From Burkholderiales bacterium (GTDB taxonomy: Bacteria > Pseudomonadota > Gammaproteobacteria > Burkholderiales > SG8-39): DNA of 14,430 nucleotides. Positions 1-7,160 of the stretch are shown piece by piece. Positions within the stretch are counted from its first letter, which is position 1; each line of letters begins with the position of its first letter. Location of the stretch: assembly GCA_020846575.1 (NCBI GenBank), contig JADLDQ010000129.1:1-14430 (forward strand), given 5' to 3'. The notes under the pieces were generated by a model. It made no database searches and was not told the origin of the DNA. It saw only the letters and a program-made list of their open reading frames with translations. Made by a program: the position numbers and the translations under genes.

Positions 1-1071
1 CACCAGCGCGGGCTCGATCTCGGCCATGTCGCACAGCCACTCGCCGAACACCTGCGTGTAGGTCGGCTTGCCGCCGGCCGCTTTCTTGATGCCTTCGGCC
101 GGGTCGAACCGACCCGGACCGTGGTAGAGCACCGGGTCGGCTTCCGCCAGCTTGTAGCCCTGACCCTTGCGCGTCACCACGTGCAGGAACTGCGGGCCGC
201 GCAGGTCGCGGATATTCTTCAGCGTGGGTATCAGCGCGTCCAGATCGTGACCGTCGATCGGGCCGATGTAGTTGAAGCCGAACTCCTCGAAGAGCGTCGA
301 GGGCGACACCAGTCCCTTGGCGTGCTCCTCGACCTTCTTCGCCAGCTCCAGCAGCGGCCGTACTCCGCCGAAGACCTTCTCGCTCGCCTTCTTCGCCGCG
401 GTGTAGAACCGCCCCGAGAGCAGCCGCGCGAGGTAGCGGTTGAGCGCGCCCACCGCCGGCGAGATCGACATGTCGTTGTCGTTGAGTATCACCAGCAGGT
501 CGAGGTCCATCACCCCGGCGTTGTTCATGGCCTCGAAGGCCATGCCGCCGGACATGGCGCCGTCGCCGATCACGGCGATGGCGTGCCGGCGCTCGCCCTT
601 CAGGCGTGCGGCGAGCGCCATGCCCAGGGCGGCGGAGATCGAGGTGCTCGAATGCGCCGTACCGAACGCGTCGTAGACGCTCTCGCTGCGCCGCGGGAAC
701 CCGGAGATGCCTCCCTGCATACGAAGCCGCCCCATCGCCTCGCGGCGGCCGGTGAGTATCTTGTGCGGATAGGTCTGGTGACCCACGTCCCAGACGACCC
801 GGTCCTCGGGCGTGTTGAAGACGTAGTGGATGGCGATGGTCAGCTCCACCGTCCCCAGATTGGACGAGAGATGCCCCCCGGTCTGCGACACCGATTCGAG
901 CACGAACTGCCGCAGTTCCTCGGCCAGCTGTCCCAGTTCGCGGCGCTCGAGCCGGCGCAGGTCCGCGGGGTCGTCGATGGTCCTCAGGATGCGGTTGCCG
1001 CCGCGCGCGCCGGTGTGCGCGTCGCCCGGCTGGGCTCCCGGGAGGTCGTGCGCGCCGCTGGCGGTGCTCAT
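1..1071 (-). CDS. dxs: 1-deoxy-D-xylulose-5-phosphate synthase, N-terminal 357 residues (runs off left edge)
   Basis: This enzyme condenses pyruvate and glyceraldehyde 3-phosphate into 1-deoxy-D-xylulose 5-phosphate, the first step of the MEP isoprenoid pathway, using thiamine diphosphate in the cytoplasm. The visible part aligns by eye with E. coli Dxs: GGHLSSNLGTVELT (65-78, with H67), DVGHQTYPHKILTGRR (95-110), HSSTSIS (140-146), the ThDP/Mg motif from GDGA (169-172) to NN (183-184), LNDNDMSIS (196-204) and FNYIGPIDGHD. The family is about 620 residues, so some 260 C-terminal residues lie outside the window. The ATG at 1071 gives about 30 residues before the conserved core, slightly longer than E. 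coli; I see no better start. It lies 13 nt after the ispA stop, so it is the distal gene of xseB-ispA-dxs. The GAGG upstream is a weak ribosome binding site. Confidence 0.96.
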   Translation of the reverse strand, partial: MSTASGAHDLPGAQPGDAHTGARGGNRILRTIDDPADLRRLERRELGQLAEELRQFVLESVSQTGGHLSSNLGTVELTIAIHYVFNTPEDRVVWDVGHQTYPHKILTGRREAMGRLRMQGGISGFPRRSESVYDAFGTAHSSTSISAALGMALAARLKGERRHAIAVIGDGAMSGGMAFEAMNNAGVMDLDLLVILNDNDMSISPAVGALNRYLARLLSGRFYTAAKKASEKVFGGVRPLLELAKKVEEHAKGLVSPSTLFEEFGFNYIGPIDGHDLDALIPTLKNIRDLRGPQFLHVVTRKGQGYKLAEADPVLYHGPGRFDPAEGIKKAAGGKPTYTQVFGEWLCDMAEIEPALV

Positions 1072-1084
1072 GCGCCGCTCGGCC

Positions 1085-2011
1085 TCAGAACTTGCGAAGC
1101 ACGATGAAATCGGCCAGCTCCGCGAGCCGCCGCGCGCGCGGCCCGAGGCCCTCGATCGCGGCGAGTGCGTCGCCGCGAAGCCCGGTCGCGAGCGCCTTGG
1201 CGCGCGCGAGGCCCATCGCCTTCACGTAGGTCGGTTTGTCGTCGGCCGCGTCCTTTCCGGCGGTCTTGCCGAGCGTCGCGGTGGTGCTCTCGGCGTCCAG
1301 GACGTCGTCCACGACCTGGAAGGCAAGACCGATCAGGCGCGCGTACTGGTCCAGCCCGGCGAGCACCGCCTGGCTCATCGGCTCGGCGCACATCGCGCCC
1401 AGAGACACCGACGCGCGGATCAGCGCGCCGGTCTTGTGAATGTGCATCAGCTCGAGTTCCGGAATCGTCAGCGACTGCCCAACGCTCGCGAGGTCGATCG
1501 CCTGGCCGCCCGCCATGCCGCGGCTGCCGATCGCCACCGCCAGGGCCTTCACCATCTCCAGCTGCGCGGCCGGCGCGGCGAGCGGCTGCTCGGCGAGCAA
1601 CTGGAAGGCGAGGGACTGCAGGCTGTCGCCCACCAGGAGCGCGCTCGCCTCGTCGTACTCCATGTGCACCGTGGGTTTGCCCCGGCGCAGGACGTCGTCG
1701 TCCATGCACGGCAGGTCGTCGTGCACCAGCGAGTAGGCGTGAATCAGCTCCACCGCGCAGGACACCGTGTCCAGCCTGACCAGCAGCGCCTCGTCGATAT
1801 CTCCCGCAGCGGCCTCGCCCGCGGCGTGCGCCAGCAGCGGGCGCACCCTCTTTCCGCCCCCGAGCACCGCGTAGCGCATCGCCTCGTGCAGCCTCGCCGG
1901 CACGATGTCCGCCCGCGGCAAGGACCGCTCCAGCGCGTTCTCCACCCGCGTCTGCACCCGCGCCATCCACGCCGGGAACGCGAGCCCGGCCTCAGTCCTT
2001 GCTGTCTGCAC
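1085..2011 (-). CDS. ispA: Farnesyl diphosphate synthase ((2E,6E)-FPP synthase)
   Basis: The product is a 308-residue all-helical trans-prenyltransferase that joins IPP to DMAPP and then to GPP, giving farnesyl diphosphate for quinones, undecaprenyl carrier and other isoprenoids. The first aspartate-rich motif is DDLPCMDDD (98-106) and the second is DDVLD (235-239). GGGKRVRP (51-58), KTG (193-195) and FQVVDD (231-236) are also present. The residues before the first motif (HAYSLVHDD) match E. coli IspA, which favours a C15 product; chain length is inferred. The start is a GTG at 2011 that overlaps the end of xseB by 20 nt. The first in-frame ATG, at 1966, would remove the FPAW segment that aligns with the E. 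coli N-terminus, so GTG is preferred. No strong ribosome binding site is visible, which suggests coupling to xseB translation. dxs follows in the same operon. Confidence 0.96.
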   Translation of the reverse strand: MQTARTEAGLAFPAWMARVQTRVENALERSLPRADIVPARLHEAMRYAVLGGGKRVRPLLAHAAGEAAAGDIDEALLVRLDTVSCAVELIHAYSLVHDDLPCMDDDVLRRGKPTVHMEYDEASALLVGDSLQSLAFQLLAEQPLAAPAAQLEMVKALAVAIGSRGMAGGQAIDLASVGQSLTIPELELMHIHKTGALIRASVSLGAMCAEPMSQAVLAGLDQYARLIGLAFQVVDDVLDAESTTATLGKTAGKDAADDKPTYVKAMGLARAKALATGLRGDALAAIEGLGPRARRLAELADFIVLRKF

Positions 2012-2234
2012 CGGGAAAATTCTTGAGCGCGTTGTCTTCCAGGATCTTTACCTGCTGCTGGGCCTGGGCGAGCAGGTTCTGGCAATACTGCGCGAGTTCC
2101 AGCCCGCGGCGGTGCGCCGCCAGGGACTGCTCCAGGGTGTACTTGCCTGCCTCCATCGCGGCGACGATCTTCTCCAGCTCTTCCATCGCGCCCTCGAAAC
2201 TGGCGGGCTGTTCGGTCTTGGGTGTCTTGGTCAT
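1992..2234 (-). CDS. xseB: Exodeoxyribonuclease VII small subunit
   Basis: This 80-residue protein is the small subunit of exonuclease VII, which degrades single-stranded DNA from both ends together with the large subunit XseA. It carries the family signature PASFEGAMEELEKIVAAME near residues 10-28, followed by SLAAHRRGLELAQYCQ and a helical region rich in Q and K (LLAQAQQQVKILED). Its length matches the family (about 80 residues). The ATG at 2234 is the only sensible start, although no good Shine-Dalgarno sequence is visible before it. It is the first gene of the xseB-ispA-dxs operon, a common proteobacterial arrangement. xseA is not in the window. Confidence 0.94.
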   Translation of the reverse strand: MTKTPKTEQPASFEGAMEELEKIVAAMEAGKYTLEQSLAAHRRGLELAQYCQNLLAQAQQQVKILEDNALKNFPGADSKD

Positions 2235-2298
2235 CGGGAAGGCACGGCGGCGACACTGGGGAGCGATGGAGCGACAACGGACGGAAAATCAAGCGGTA

Positions 2299-2328
2299 AC
2301 AGTAGCCCATCCGCCTGCTGGCGGTCAA
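2299..2328 (-). promoter_or_regulatory. Candidate sigma70 promoter for xseB-ispA-dxs
   Basis: On the minus strand TTGACC (2323-2328) and TACTGT (2299-2304) are separated by 18 nt, a plausible -35/-10 pair whose transcript would start about 60 nt before the xseB ATG. The spacer contains an inverted repeat, CCGCC-TGCT-GGCGG on the plus strand (2311-2324), which touches the -35 box. The promoter is inferred from sequence only. Confidence 0.45.
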
Positions 2329-2457
2329 ATCGCACCGCCATCCTGGCGACGCGGCAGGAGCGCACTCGGCGCCGCGCCACGATGCCTCGCCCGCGCGGGC
2401 CAGGGGATTCGCCGGTCGGTGGATGCGATAGAATCCGCGCGCCACGACCGCACCGAG

Positions 2458-2463
2458 AAGGAG
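2458..2463 (+). promoter_or_regulatory. Ribosome binding site of the Rieske oxygenase gene
   Basis: AAGGAG lies 10 nt before the ATG at 2474 and fixes that start. A possible -10 box, TAGAAT, lies at 2429-2434, but its -35 partner is poor. Confidence 0.6.
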
Positions 2464-2473
2464 CCTCCGCGAC

Positions 2474-3637
2474 ATGTCCGACCTGTCCGCGCGCCGCGCG
2501 CTCGCACCCAGCGCCACGCAACTGCCGGTATCGTGGTATTTCGACCAGAAGATCTTCGAGCGGGAAAAGGCGCTGCTGTTCGACCGGGGGCCGGGTTACG
2601 TCGGGCACGAGCTGATGGTTCCCAGGCTCGGCGACTACCACGTACCGGCCAGCCGGGACGCAGGGCAGGTCCTGGTGCGCAACGGGAACGGGATCGAACT
2701 CTTGTCGAACGTGTGCCGCCACCGCCAGGCGCTGATACTCCAGGGACGGGGCAGCGTCGAAAACATCGTGTGCCCGCTGCATCGCTGGACCTACGACCTG
2801 CGCGGCCGGCTGCTCGGCGCCCCGCATTTCCCCGATACGCCCGCGCGGGATCTCGAGCGCCGGCCGCTGCAATCCTGGCAGGGGCTGCTCTTCGATGGTC
2901 CGCGCGACGTGGCGCGGGACCTCGCCGGTTGCGAGGTGACCGGCGACTTCGACTTCACCGGCTACCTGCTCGACAAGGTCCACGTGTTCGAGTTCCAGCA
3001 GAACTGGAAGACCTTCATCGAGGTCTACCTCGAGGACTACCACGTGATCCCGTTCCACCCCGGGCTGAGCAATTTCGTGACCTGCGACGAGCTGCGCTGG
3101 CAGATGTCCGAAGCGTACTCGGTGCAGACCGTCGGGGTGATGAACCGGCTGGAGAAGCCGGGCACACCGGTATACGCGAAGTGGCACGAAGCGGTGCGCC
3201 GCTACCAGCGCGAGGCAGCCGGCGGGGCCGAGCCGCGGCACGGCGCGATCTGGATGCTGTACTACCCGAACATCATGCTCGAGTGGTATCCGCACTGCCT
3301 CATCGTCAGCACGCTGATACCCAGGTCGCCCTCGCTCACCACCAACGTCGTGGAGTTCTACTACCCCGAGGACATCGTGCTGTTCGAGCGCGACTTCGTC
3401 GAGGCCGAGCAGGCGGCCTACATGGAAACCGCCCGGGAGGACGACGACATCGCCCAGCTGATGGACAAGGGCCGGCGGGCGCTGCTGGAGCGCGGCGAGG
3501 ACGACGGCGGTCCCTACCAGTCGCCCATGGAAGACGGCATGGTGCACTTTCACGAGTACATACGCCGGCACCTGTCGGCCGGCGCCCAGGCGCCGGCCGA
3601 GAACCCGGCAGGCACCGGATACTCCGCCCTGCCCTGA
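2474..3637 (+). CDS. Rieske [2Fe-2S] aromatic-ring-hydroxylating oxygenase-like alpha subunit (orphan)
   Basis: This 387-residue protein has the layout of a Rieske oxygenase catalytic subunit. The N-terminal Rieske domain has C81-x-H83 and C100-x2-H103 (CRHRQ, CPLHRWTYD) to bind the [2Fe-2S] cluster. The catalytic domain has the iron-binding segment EDYHVIPFHPGL (187-198), with H190 and H195 as ligands, and an acidic EDDD (322-325) as the likely third ligand. Such enzymes use O2 and reducing power to hydroxylate or demethylate organic substrates in the cytoplasm. The position usually held by the bridging Asp (three residues before the first His) is Glu187, as in the carnitine/choline-type monooxygenases. 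No beta subunit, ferredoxin or reductase gene is adjacent, so the electron donor must be encoded elsewhere. The substrate cannot be deduced. The gene diverges from xseB-ispA-dxs. The last 20 residues are Ala/Pro-rich and probably disordered. Confidence 0.88.
   Translation: MSDLSARRALAPSATQLPVSWYFDQKIFEREKALLFDRGPGYVGHELMVPRLGDYHVPASRDAGQVLVRNGNGIELLSNVCRHRQALILQGRGSVENIVCPLHRWTYDLRGRLLGAPHFPDTPARDLERRPLQSWQGLLFDGPRDVARDLAGCEVTGDFDFTGYLLDKVHVFEFQQNWKTFIEVYLEDYHVIPFHPGLSNFVTCDELRWQMSEAYSVQTVGVMNRLEKPGTPVYAKWHEAVRRYQREAAGGAEPRHGAIWMLYYPNIMLEWYPHCLIVSTLIPRSPSLTTNVVEFYYPEDIVLFERDFVEAEQAAYMETAREDDDIAQLMDKGRRALLERGEDDGGPYQSPMEDGMVHFHEYIRRHLSAGAQAPAENPAGTGYSALP
3575..3600. repeat. Perfect 12-bp inverted repeat inside the 3' end of the Rieske gene
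   Basis: The arm TCGGCCGGCGCC (3575-3586) is followed by CA and then its exact complement (3589-3600). Transcribed, this makes a very stable GC hairpin about 37 nt before the stop codon, in the part that encodes the Ala/Pro-rich tail. No T-tract follows, so a role as an intrinsic terminator is unlikely; it may stabilise the mRNA or be a by-product of GC-rich low-complexity coding. Confidence 0.6.
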
Positions 3638-3797
3638 AGACGCCGAACAGGACAGCGCCGGATGAGCCGCATCACGCTCGTACACGCCCTGGTCCGCGCC
3701 CGCCGCCGTTCCGTCCAGGGCCGGCCGGCCGAGCGCGGCGAGCCGGCGCCCTGAGCGCGAGGGGCAGACCCGGCCACCCGAGTGCAGCAGCGCGCCC

Positions 3798-4193
3798 GTG
3801 CTCGCCGACCTCGTCCTCGCGCTGCACCTCGCCTTCGTCGTCTTCGTCGTGGGCGGCTTCGGACTGGTTCTCGCGGGCGCGGCGCTCGGCTGGGCCTGGG
3901 TCCGGTCGGCGCGCTTGCGCGCCATCCACCTCGCCGCCATGGCATTGGTCGCGCTCGAATCCCTCGCCGGCATCGCCTGCCCGCTGACCCTGCTGGAGAA
4001 CGCGCTGCGCGCGCACGAGGACTCGCGCAGCTTCATCGGCCGCTGGGTCGCCCGCCTGGTCTACTACGAGCTTCCCGAGTGGCTGTTCGTTCTCGCGTAT
4101 GTCGCGTTTCTAGCAGCCGTCGTCGCCGCGTGGTTCCTGATCCCGCCGCGACAGGCGCGCGGCACCCGCCTATCATCGGCGCATCATGATTGA
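3798..4193 (+). CDS. DUF2784-family small integral membrane protein
   Basis: This 131-residue protein has about three hydrophobic segments, near residues 3-29, 43-60 and 95-115. It carries features I associate with the DUF2784 family: LHLAFVVFVVGGF at the N-terminus, then CPLTLLEN (61-68), and a conserved SFIGRW-like segment (78-83) before the last membrane helix. Function is unknown and the location is the inner membrane. The start is a GTG at 3798; no in-frame ATG precedes it and the ribosome binding site is weak, so the start is uncertain. Its last 8 nt overlap the first codons of thyA (ATG at 4186, stop at 4191-4193), so the two genes are probably co-transcribed and translationally coupled. 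The 160 nt between the Rieske gene and this one hold no convincing gene. Confidence 0.75.
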   Translation: MLADLVLALHLAFVVFVVGGFGLVLAGAALGWAWVRSARLRAIHLAAMALVALESLAGIACPLTLLENALRAHEDSRSFIGRWVARLVYYELPEWLFVLAYVAFLAAVVAAWFLIPPRQARGTRLSSAHHD

Positions 4194-4995
4194 GACCGAC
4201 GAGCGCCAGTACCTCGAGCTGCTGCGCCACGTGCTGGAGCGGGGCCAGCGCAAGTCCGACCGGACCGGCACCGGCACCCTGTCCGTTTTCGGCTGGCAGA
4301 TGCGCTTCGGGCTTGCGCAGAGCTTCCCCCTGCTGACCACCAAGCGCCTGCACTTCAAGTCCATCGCCTACGAACTGCTCTGGTTCCTCAAAGGAAGCAC
4401 CAACGTGCGCTGGCTGCAGCAGCAAGGCGTCACAATCTGGGACGAGTGGGCCGACGCGCAGGGCGAACTGGGCCCGGTCTACGGCCGCCAGTGGCGCGCC
4501 TGGGATGCGGGTGACGGCCGCACCATCGACCAGATCGCGCAGGTCCTGGAGTCGATCCGGCGCAGCCCGGATTCGCGCCGTCACATCGTCACCGCCTGGA
4601 ACCCGGGCGAAGTGCCGCGCATGAAGCTGCCGCCCTGCCATGCGCTGTTCCAGTTCTATGTCGCCGAGGGCCGGCTTTCGTGCCAGATGTACCAGCGCAG
4701 CGCCGACCTGTTCCTGGGCGTGCCCTTCAATATCGCCTCCTACGCGCTGCTCACCTGCATGGTGGCGCAGGCCTGCGGCCTCGCGCCCGGCGAATTCGTG
4801 CACACACTGGGCGACGCACACCTGTACCTCAATCACCTCGAGCAGGCGCGCGAGCAGTTGTCCCGCGAACCCCGCGCCCCGCCGCGGCTCCAGATCGATC
4901 CCGCGGTGACGGACCTGTTTGCGTTCGGCTACGAGGATCTGAGGCTCGAGGCCTACGACCCGCACCCGGCGATACGGGCGCCGATCGCCGTCTGA
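4186..4995 (+). CDS. thyA: Thymidylate synthase
   Basis: The enzyme methylates dUMP to dTMP with 5,10-methylene-tetrahydrofolate, releasing dihydrofolate, in the cytoplasm as a homodimer. Its 269 residues align closely with E. coli ThyA (264). Seen: DRTGTGT (25-31, with the phosphate-binding Arg26), FPLLTTKR (47-54), ELLWFLKG (63-70), TIWDEWAD (83-90), GPVYGRQWR (96-104), the catalytic Cys151 in LPPCHALFQFYV, YQRSADLFLGVPFNIASYA (169-187) and GDAHLYLNH (209-217). The usual Cys in the YQRSCD motif is Ala, a common substitution. No Shine-Dalgarno sequence is evident; the start overlaps the upstream membrane protein gene, suggesting coupling. FolA, which recycles the dihydrofolate product, is encoded about 3.8 kb downstream beyond the glr operon. 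Confidence 0.98.
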   Translation: MIETDERQYLELLRHVLERGQRKSDRTGTGTLSVFGWQMRFGLAQSFPLLTTKRLHFKSIAYELLWFLKGSTNVRWLQQQGVTIWDEWADAQGELGPVYGRQWRAWDAGDGRTIDQIAQVLESIRRSPDSRRHIVTAWNPGEVPRMKLPPCHALFQFYVAEGRLSCQMYQRSADLFLGVPFNIASYALLTCMVAQACGLAPGEFVHTLGDAHLYLNHLEQAREQLSREPRAPPRLQIDPAVTDLFAFGYEDLRLEAYDPHPAIRAPIAV

Positions 4996-5005
4996 GCGGT
5001 CCCGA

Positions 5006-5048
5006 CCGGCGCCGGCGCATGCGGCGGCGCCCGGCGCCGGGCCGGCGC
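5006..5048. terminator. GC-rich hairpin region between convergent thyA and glrR
   Basis: The palindrome CCGGCGCCGG occurs at 5006-5015 and again at 5031-5040, so the two copies can pair as a 10-bp stem around a 15-nt loop. An alternative hairpin, GCGCCG-GGC-CGGCGC, lies at 5034-5048. The elements fill most of the 60-nt gap between the two stop codons. There is no T-tract, so bidirectional termination is an inference from position and strength of the stem. Confidence 0.4.
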
Positions 5049-5055
5049 AGGGCGC

Positions 5056-6399
5056 TCAGCCGCGAGGCCTCTTGAACGCCTTCGACTCCAGCTGGTGACG
5101 CTGGAGCAGCTTGTAGAACTCGGTGCGGTTGCGCTGCGCGAGCTTCGCCGCCTGGGTGACGTTGCCGTGGGTGAGCCGCAGGATGCGCACCAGGTACTCG
5201 CGCTCGAAACTGCGGCGCGCCGCTTCCAGCGATTCCAGGGCGCTCGGCTCCTCGCGCAAGGCCTGCTGCACCAGCGAGGCGGGCACGATAGACGTGGAAG
5301 ACAAAGCGACCACCTGTTCGACCACGTTGGCGAGCTGGCGCACGTTACCCGGCCAGGGCGCAGCGATCATCAGGTCCAGGGCATCCGGGGCGAATGATCG
5401 CACCTCCTTGCCGGATCGCCGCGCGACCGCCGCCAGAAAGTGCTGCGCCAGCGGCACGATGTCCTCGCGCCGCTGCGCGAGCCCGGGCAGCTCCAGCGCC
5501 ACCACGTTCAGCCGGTAATAGAGGTCCTCGCGGAACTGGCCCGCCTTCATCTGCGATTCGAGGTCCCGGTGGGTCGCCGAGACGATGCGCACGTCCACCC
5601 GTGCCGGCTGCGGGGCGCCGGCGGGGCGGACCTCCTTGTCCTGCAGCACGCGCAACAGCTTCGCCTGGAGCATGAGCGGCATGTCGCCGATTTCGTCCAG
5701 GAACAGCGTTCCACCGTCCGCCTCGGGAATGAGCCCCGTGTGATCGTAGTTCGCGCCGGTGAAGGCGCCCCGGCGATGCCCGAACAGTTCGGACTCCAGC
5801 AGGTTCTCCGGGATGGCCGCACAGTTGACCGCAACGAACGGGCCGCCCGAGCGCGCGCTCGCCTTGTGGATGGCGCGGGCCAGCAGCTCCTTGCCCGTTC
5901 CGCTCGCTCCGTGGATGAACACGCTCGCATCCGATTGCGCCACCAGTCTCGCCTGTTGCAGCAGGTCCTCCATGCGGGGGCTCGCGGTGACGAAGTCGCT
6001 GCGCCATTCCTCGGTCGCGCCGGACTGCGCGCCCGAAAGGCGCAGGGCCCGCTCGACCTGATCCAGCAGCACCCTGGAGTCGAACGGCTTGGGCAGGAAA
6101 CCGAACACGCCACGCTGGGTCGCTGCCACCGCGTCCGGGATGGTGCCGTGCGCGGTCAGCACGATCACCGGAAGCGTCGGGGCCCGCCGCCGGATCTCCT
6201 CGAACAGGGCCATGCCGTCCATGCCTCCCATCTTGAGATCGGTGATCACCAGGTGCGGCCGGCGCGCCTCGAAGGCCGCCAGCGCCCGCTCGCCGCTGTC
6301 GAGCGCCTGCACCTCGTGTCCGGCCGCCGAAAGACGCATCGAGACGAGCTTCAGGATGTCCACGTCGTCGTCGACCAGCAGGATCGTCGAGCGGCTCAC
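5056..6399 (-). CDS. glrR: Sigma-54-dependent response regulator GlrR (QseF)
   Basis: This 447-residue regulator has three domains. A receiver domain (1-120) has acidic D10/D11, phospho-acceptor D54 in VITDLK, T82 and K104. A sigma-54 AAA+ domain (about 136-366) has Walker A GASGTGKE (164-171), the sigma-54-contacting GAFTGA loop (211-216) and Walker B TLFLDEIGD (231-239). A Fis-type helix-turn-helix (about 405-435) includes GNVTQAAKLAQRNRTEFYKLL, close to E. coli GlrR, which has 444 residues. Phosphorylated by GlrK, it would activate sigma-54 promoters; in E. coli these include the glmY sRNA promoter. The start is a GTG at 6399 that shares GTGA with the stop of the qseG-like gene, with GAGGGAAAGGG upstream. 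The frame stays open far upstream, but that part is antisense-like shadow and not an N-terminal extension. Confidence 0.95.
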   Translation of the reverse strand: MSRSTILLVDDDVDILKLVSMRLSAAGHEVQALDSGERALAAFEARRPHLVITDLKMGGMDGMALFEEIRRRAPTLPVIVLTAHGTIPDAVAATQRGVFGFLPKPFDSRVLLDQVERALRLSGAQSGATEEWRSDFVTASPRMEDLLQQARLVAQSDASVFIHGASGTGKELLARAIHKASARSGGPFVAVNCAAIPENLLESELFGHRRGAFTGANYDHTGLIPEADGGTLFLDEIGDMPLMLQAKLLRVLQDKEVRPAGAPQPARVDVRIVSATHRDLESQMKAGQFREDLYYRLNVVALELPGLAQRREDIVPLAQHFLAAVARRSGKEVRSFAPDALDLMIAAPWPGNVRQLANVVEQVVALSSTSIVPASLVQQALREEPSALESLEAARRSFEREYLVRILRLTHGNVTQAAKLAQRNRTEFYKLLQRHQLESKAFKRPRG

Positions 6400-7160
6400 C
6401 TCGCCACGGCCCTTTCCCTCTCGTTCAGGCTGCGTTCGATGGCGCGCAGGCCCTCGAGCTGCTCGCGCAACTGCGCCAGACGCTTCTGGTCCCGCACGCG
6501 GCTCTCGACCTGTGCGTGCAGCAGCGCCGCGAACTGCGTCATCGGCGTGTTGCCGCCGGCAGCGGACAGCGGATCGAGCAGCGCCAGCGCCCGCACGTCG
6601 TCGTGGATCACCGTTCCGGGCAGCGACAGCAGCAACGCCAGGCGCAGGCGCTGCTTCACGCCGGGCTCGCGGGTGAACTCCTTGGCCGCGGCGGACAGCA
6701 CGTTGCGCTGCGCGTTGGAACGCAGGCTCGAGACCCGATGGGCGTAGGACACCAGTGCCGAGAGTTCCCGCGACTCGGCCTCCAGCGGGGAGACGGGTTC
6801 CGGCGACGGAGCGGGGAGCGACGCCACCGCCGGTGGCTTGGACGGGATGCTGGGTGGCGCGATGGCAACCTGCGGTGGGGCAGGTTTGGGCTCGACCCGC
6901 GCGGGCACCCTGGGGGGCGATTCCACCTTCGGGGGCGGCGGTGGCAGCTTGGCGAGCGGCGCGGGGCTCGGCGCGGGCGCAGGGGCCTTCACCGCCGGTG
7001 GCGGCGCAGAGCGCTCCGCCTGAGGCGCGGCAGCGCAACCGGCGATGAGAGCGGCGGCGAGCACCGCCGCGGTGCGGGCGAGGCCAGCGGGCGCACCCGA
7101 ACGCTTCGCGCGGGCGGCACGCCGGCCGCATCGCGGCTGCAGGCCCGGCCGGATGCTCAT
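6396..7160 (-). CDS. qseG: QseG-like lipoprotein between glrK and glrR
   Basis: This 254-residue protein has a lipoprotein signal peptide: a basic N-terminus, a hydrophobic stretch (about 26-40) and the lipobox IAGC with the lipidated cysteine at 42. A long Pro/Ala-rich linker follows (about 50-125, including a run of five prolines at 73-77). The C-terminal half (about 126-254) is predicted helical and ends in a charged, coiled-coil-like segment. In E. coli and EHEC the gene at this position, qseG (yfhG), encodes an outer-membrane lipoprotein that acts with the sensor QseE/GlrK. The name here rests mainly on gene order and lipoprotein character, since residue similarity to QseG cannot be judged by eye. 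The ATG at 7160 overlaps the glrK stop as ATGA. The 41-residue signal is long, so a later start is possible. Confidence 0.7.
   Translation of the reverse strand: MSIRPGLQPRCGRRAARAKRSGAPAGLARTAAVLAAALIAGCAAAPQAERSAPPPAVKAPAPAPSPAPLAKLPPPPPKVESPPRVPARVEPKPAPPQVAIAPPSIPSKPPAVASLPAPSPEPVSPLEAESRELSALVSYAHRVSSLRSNAQRNVLSAAAKEFTREPGVKQRLRLALLLSLPGTVIHDDVRALALLDPLSAAGGNTPMTQFAALLHAQVESRVRDQKRLAQLREQLEGLRAIERSLNERERAVAR

Noticed and set aside
3662..3754. A 30-codon frame (starts MSRITLVHAL) after the Rieske gene with an AGGACA 8 nt upstream.
   Set aside because: The ribosome binding site is weak, the peptide turns into Arg/Pro/Gly-rich sequence, and nothing supports it beyond being open; a chance frame is more likely.
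1999..3987. Plus-strand open frame of about 660 codons across xseB, the intergenic region and the Rieske gene.
   Set aside because: It crosses two well-supported genes and the divergent promoter region in another frame, and its translation is low-complexity Arg/Pro/Ala; it is a shadow.
2231..4036. Long open frame (about 600 codons) on the minus strand opposite the Rieske and DUF2784 genes.
   Set aside because: Its composition is Arg/Ala/Gly-rich without any recognisable motif, it is antisense to a gene with intact catalytic motifs, and such frames are common at this G+C.
6400..7131. Apparent N-terminal extension of GlrR giving a 691-residue fusion.
   Set aside because: It overlaps the qseG-like gene in another frame, has no domain similarity, and the GTG at 6399 with the GTGA overlap gives the standard GlrR length.
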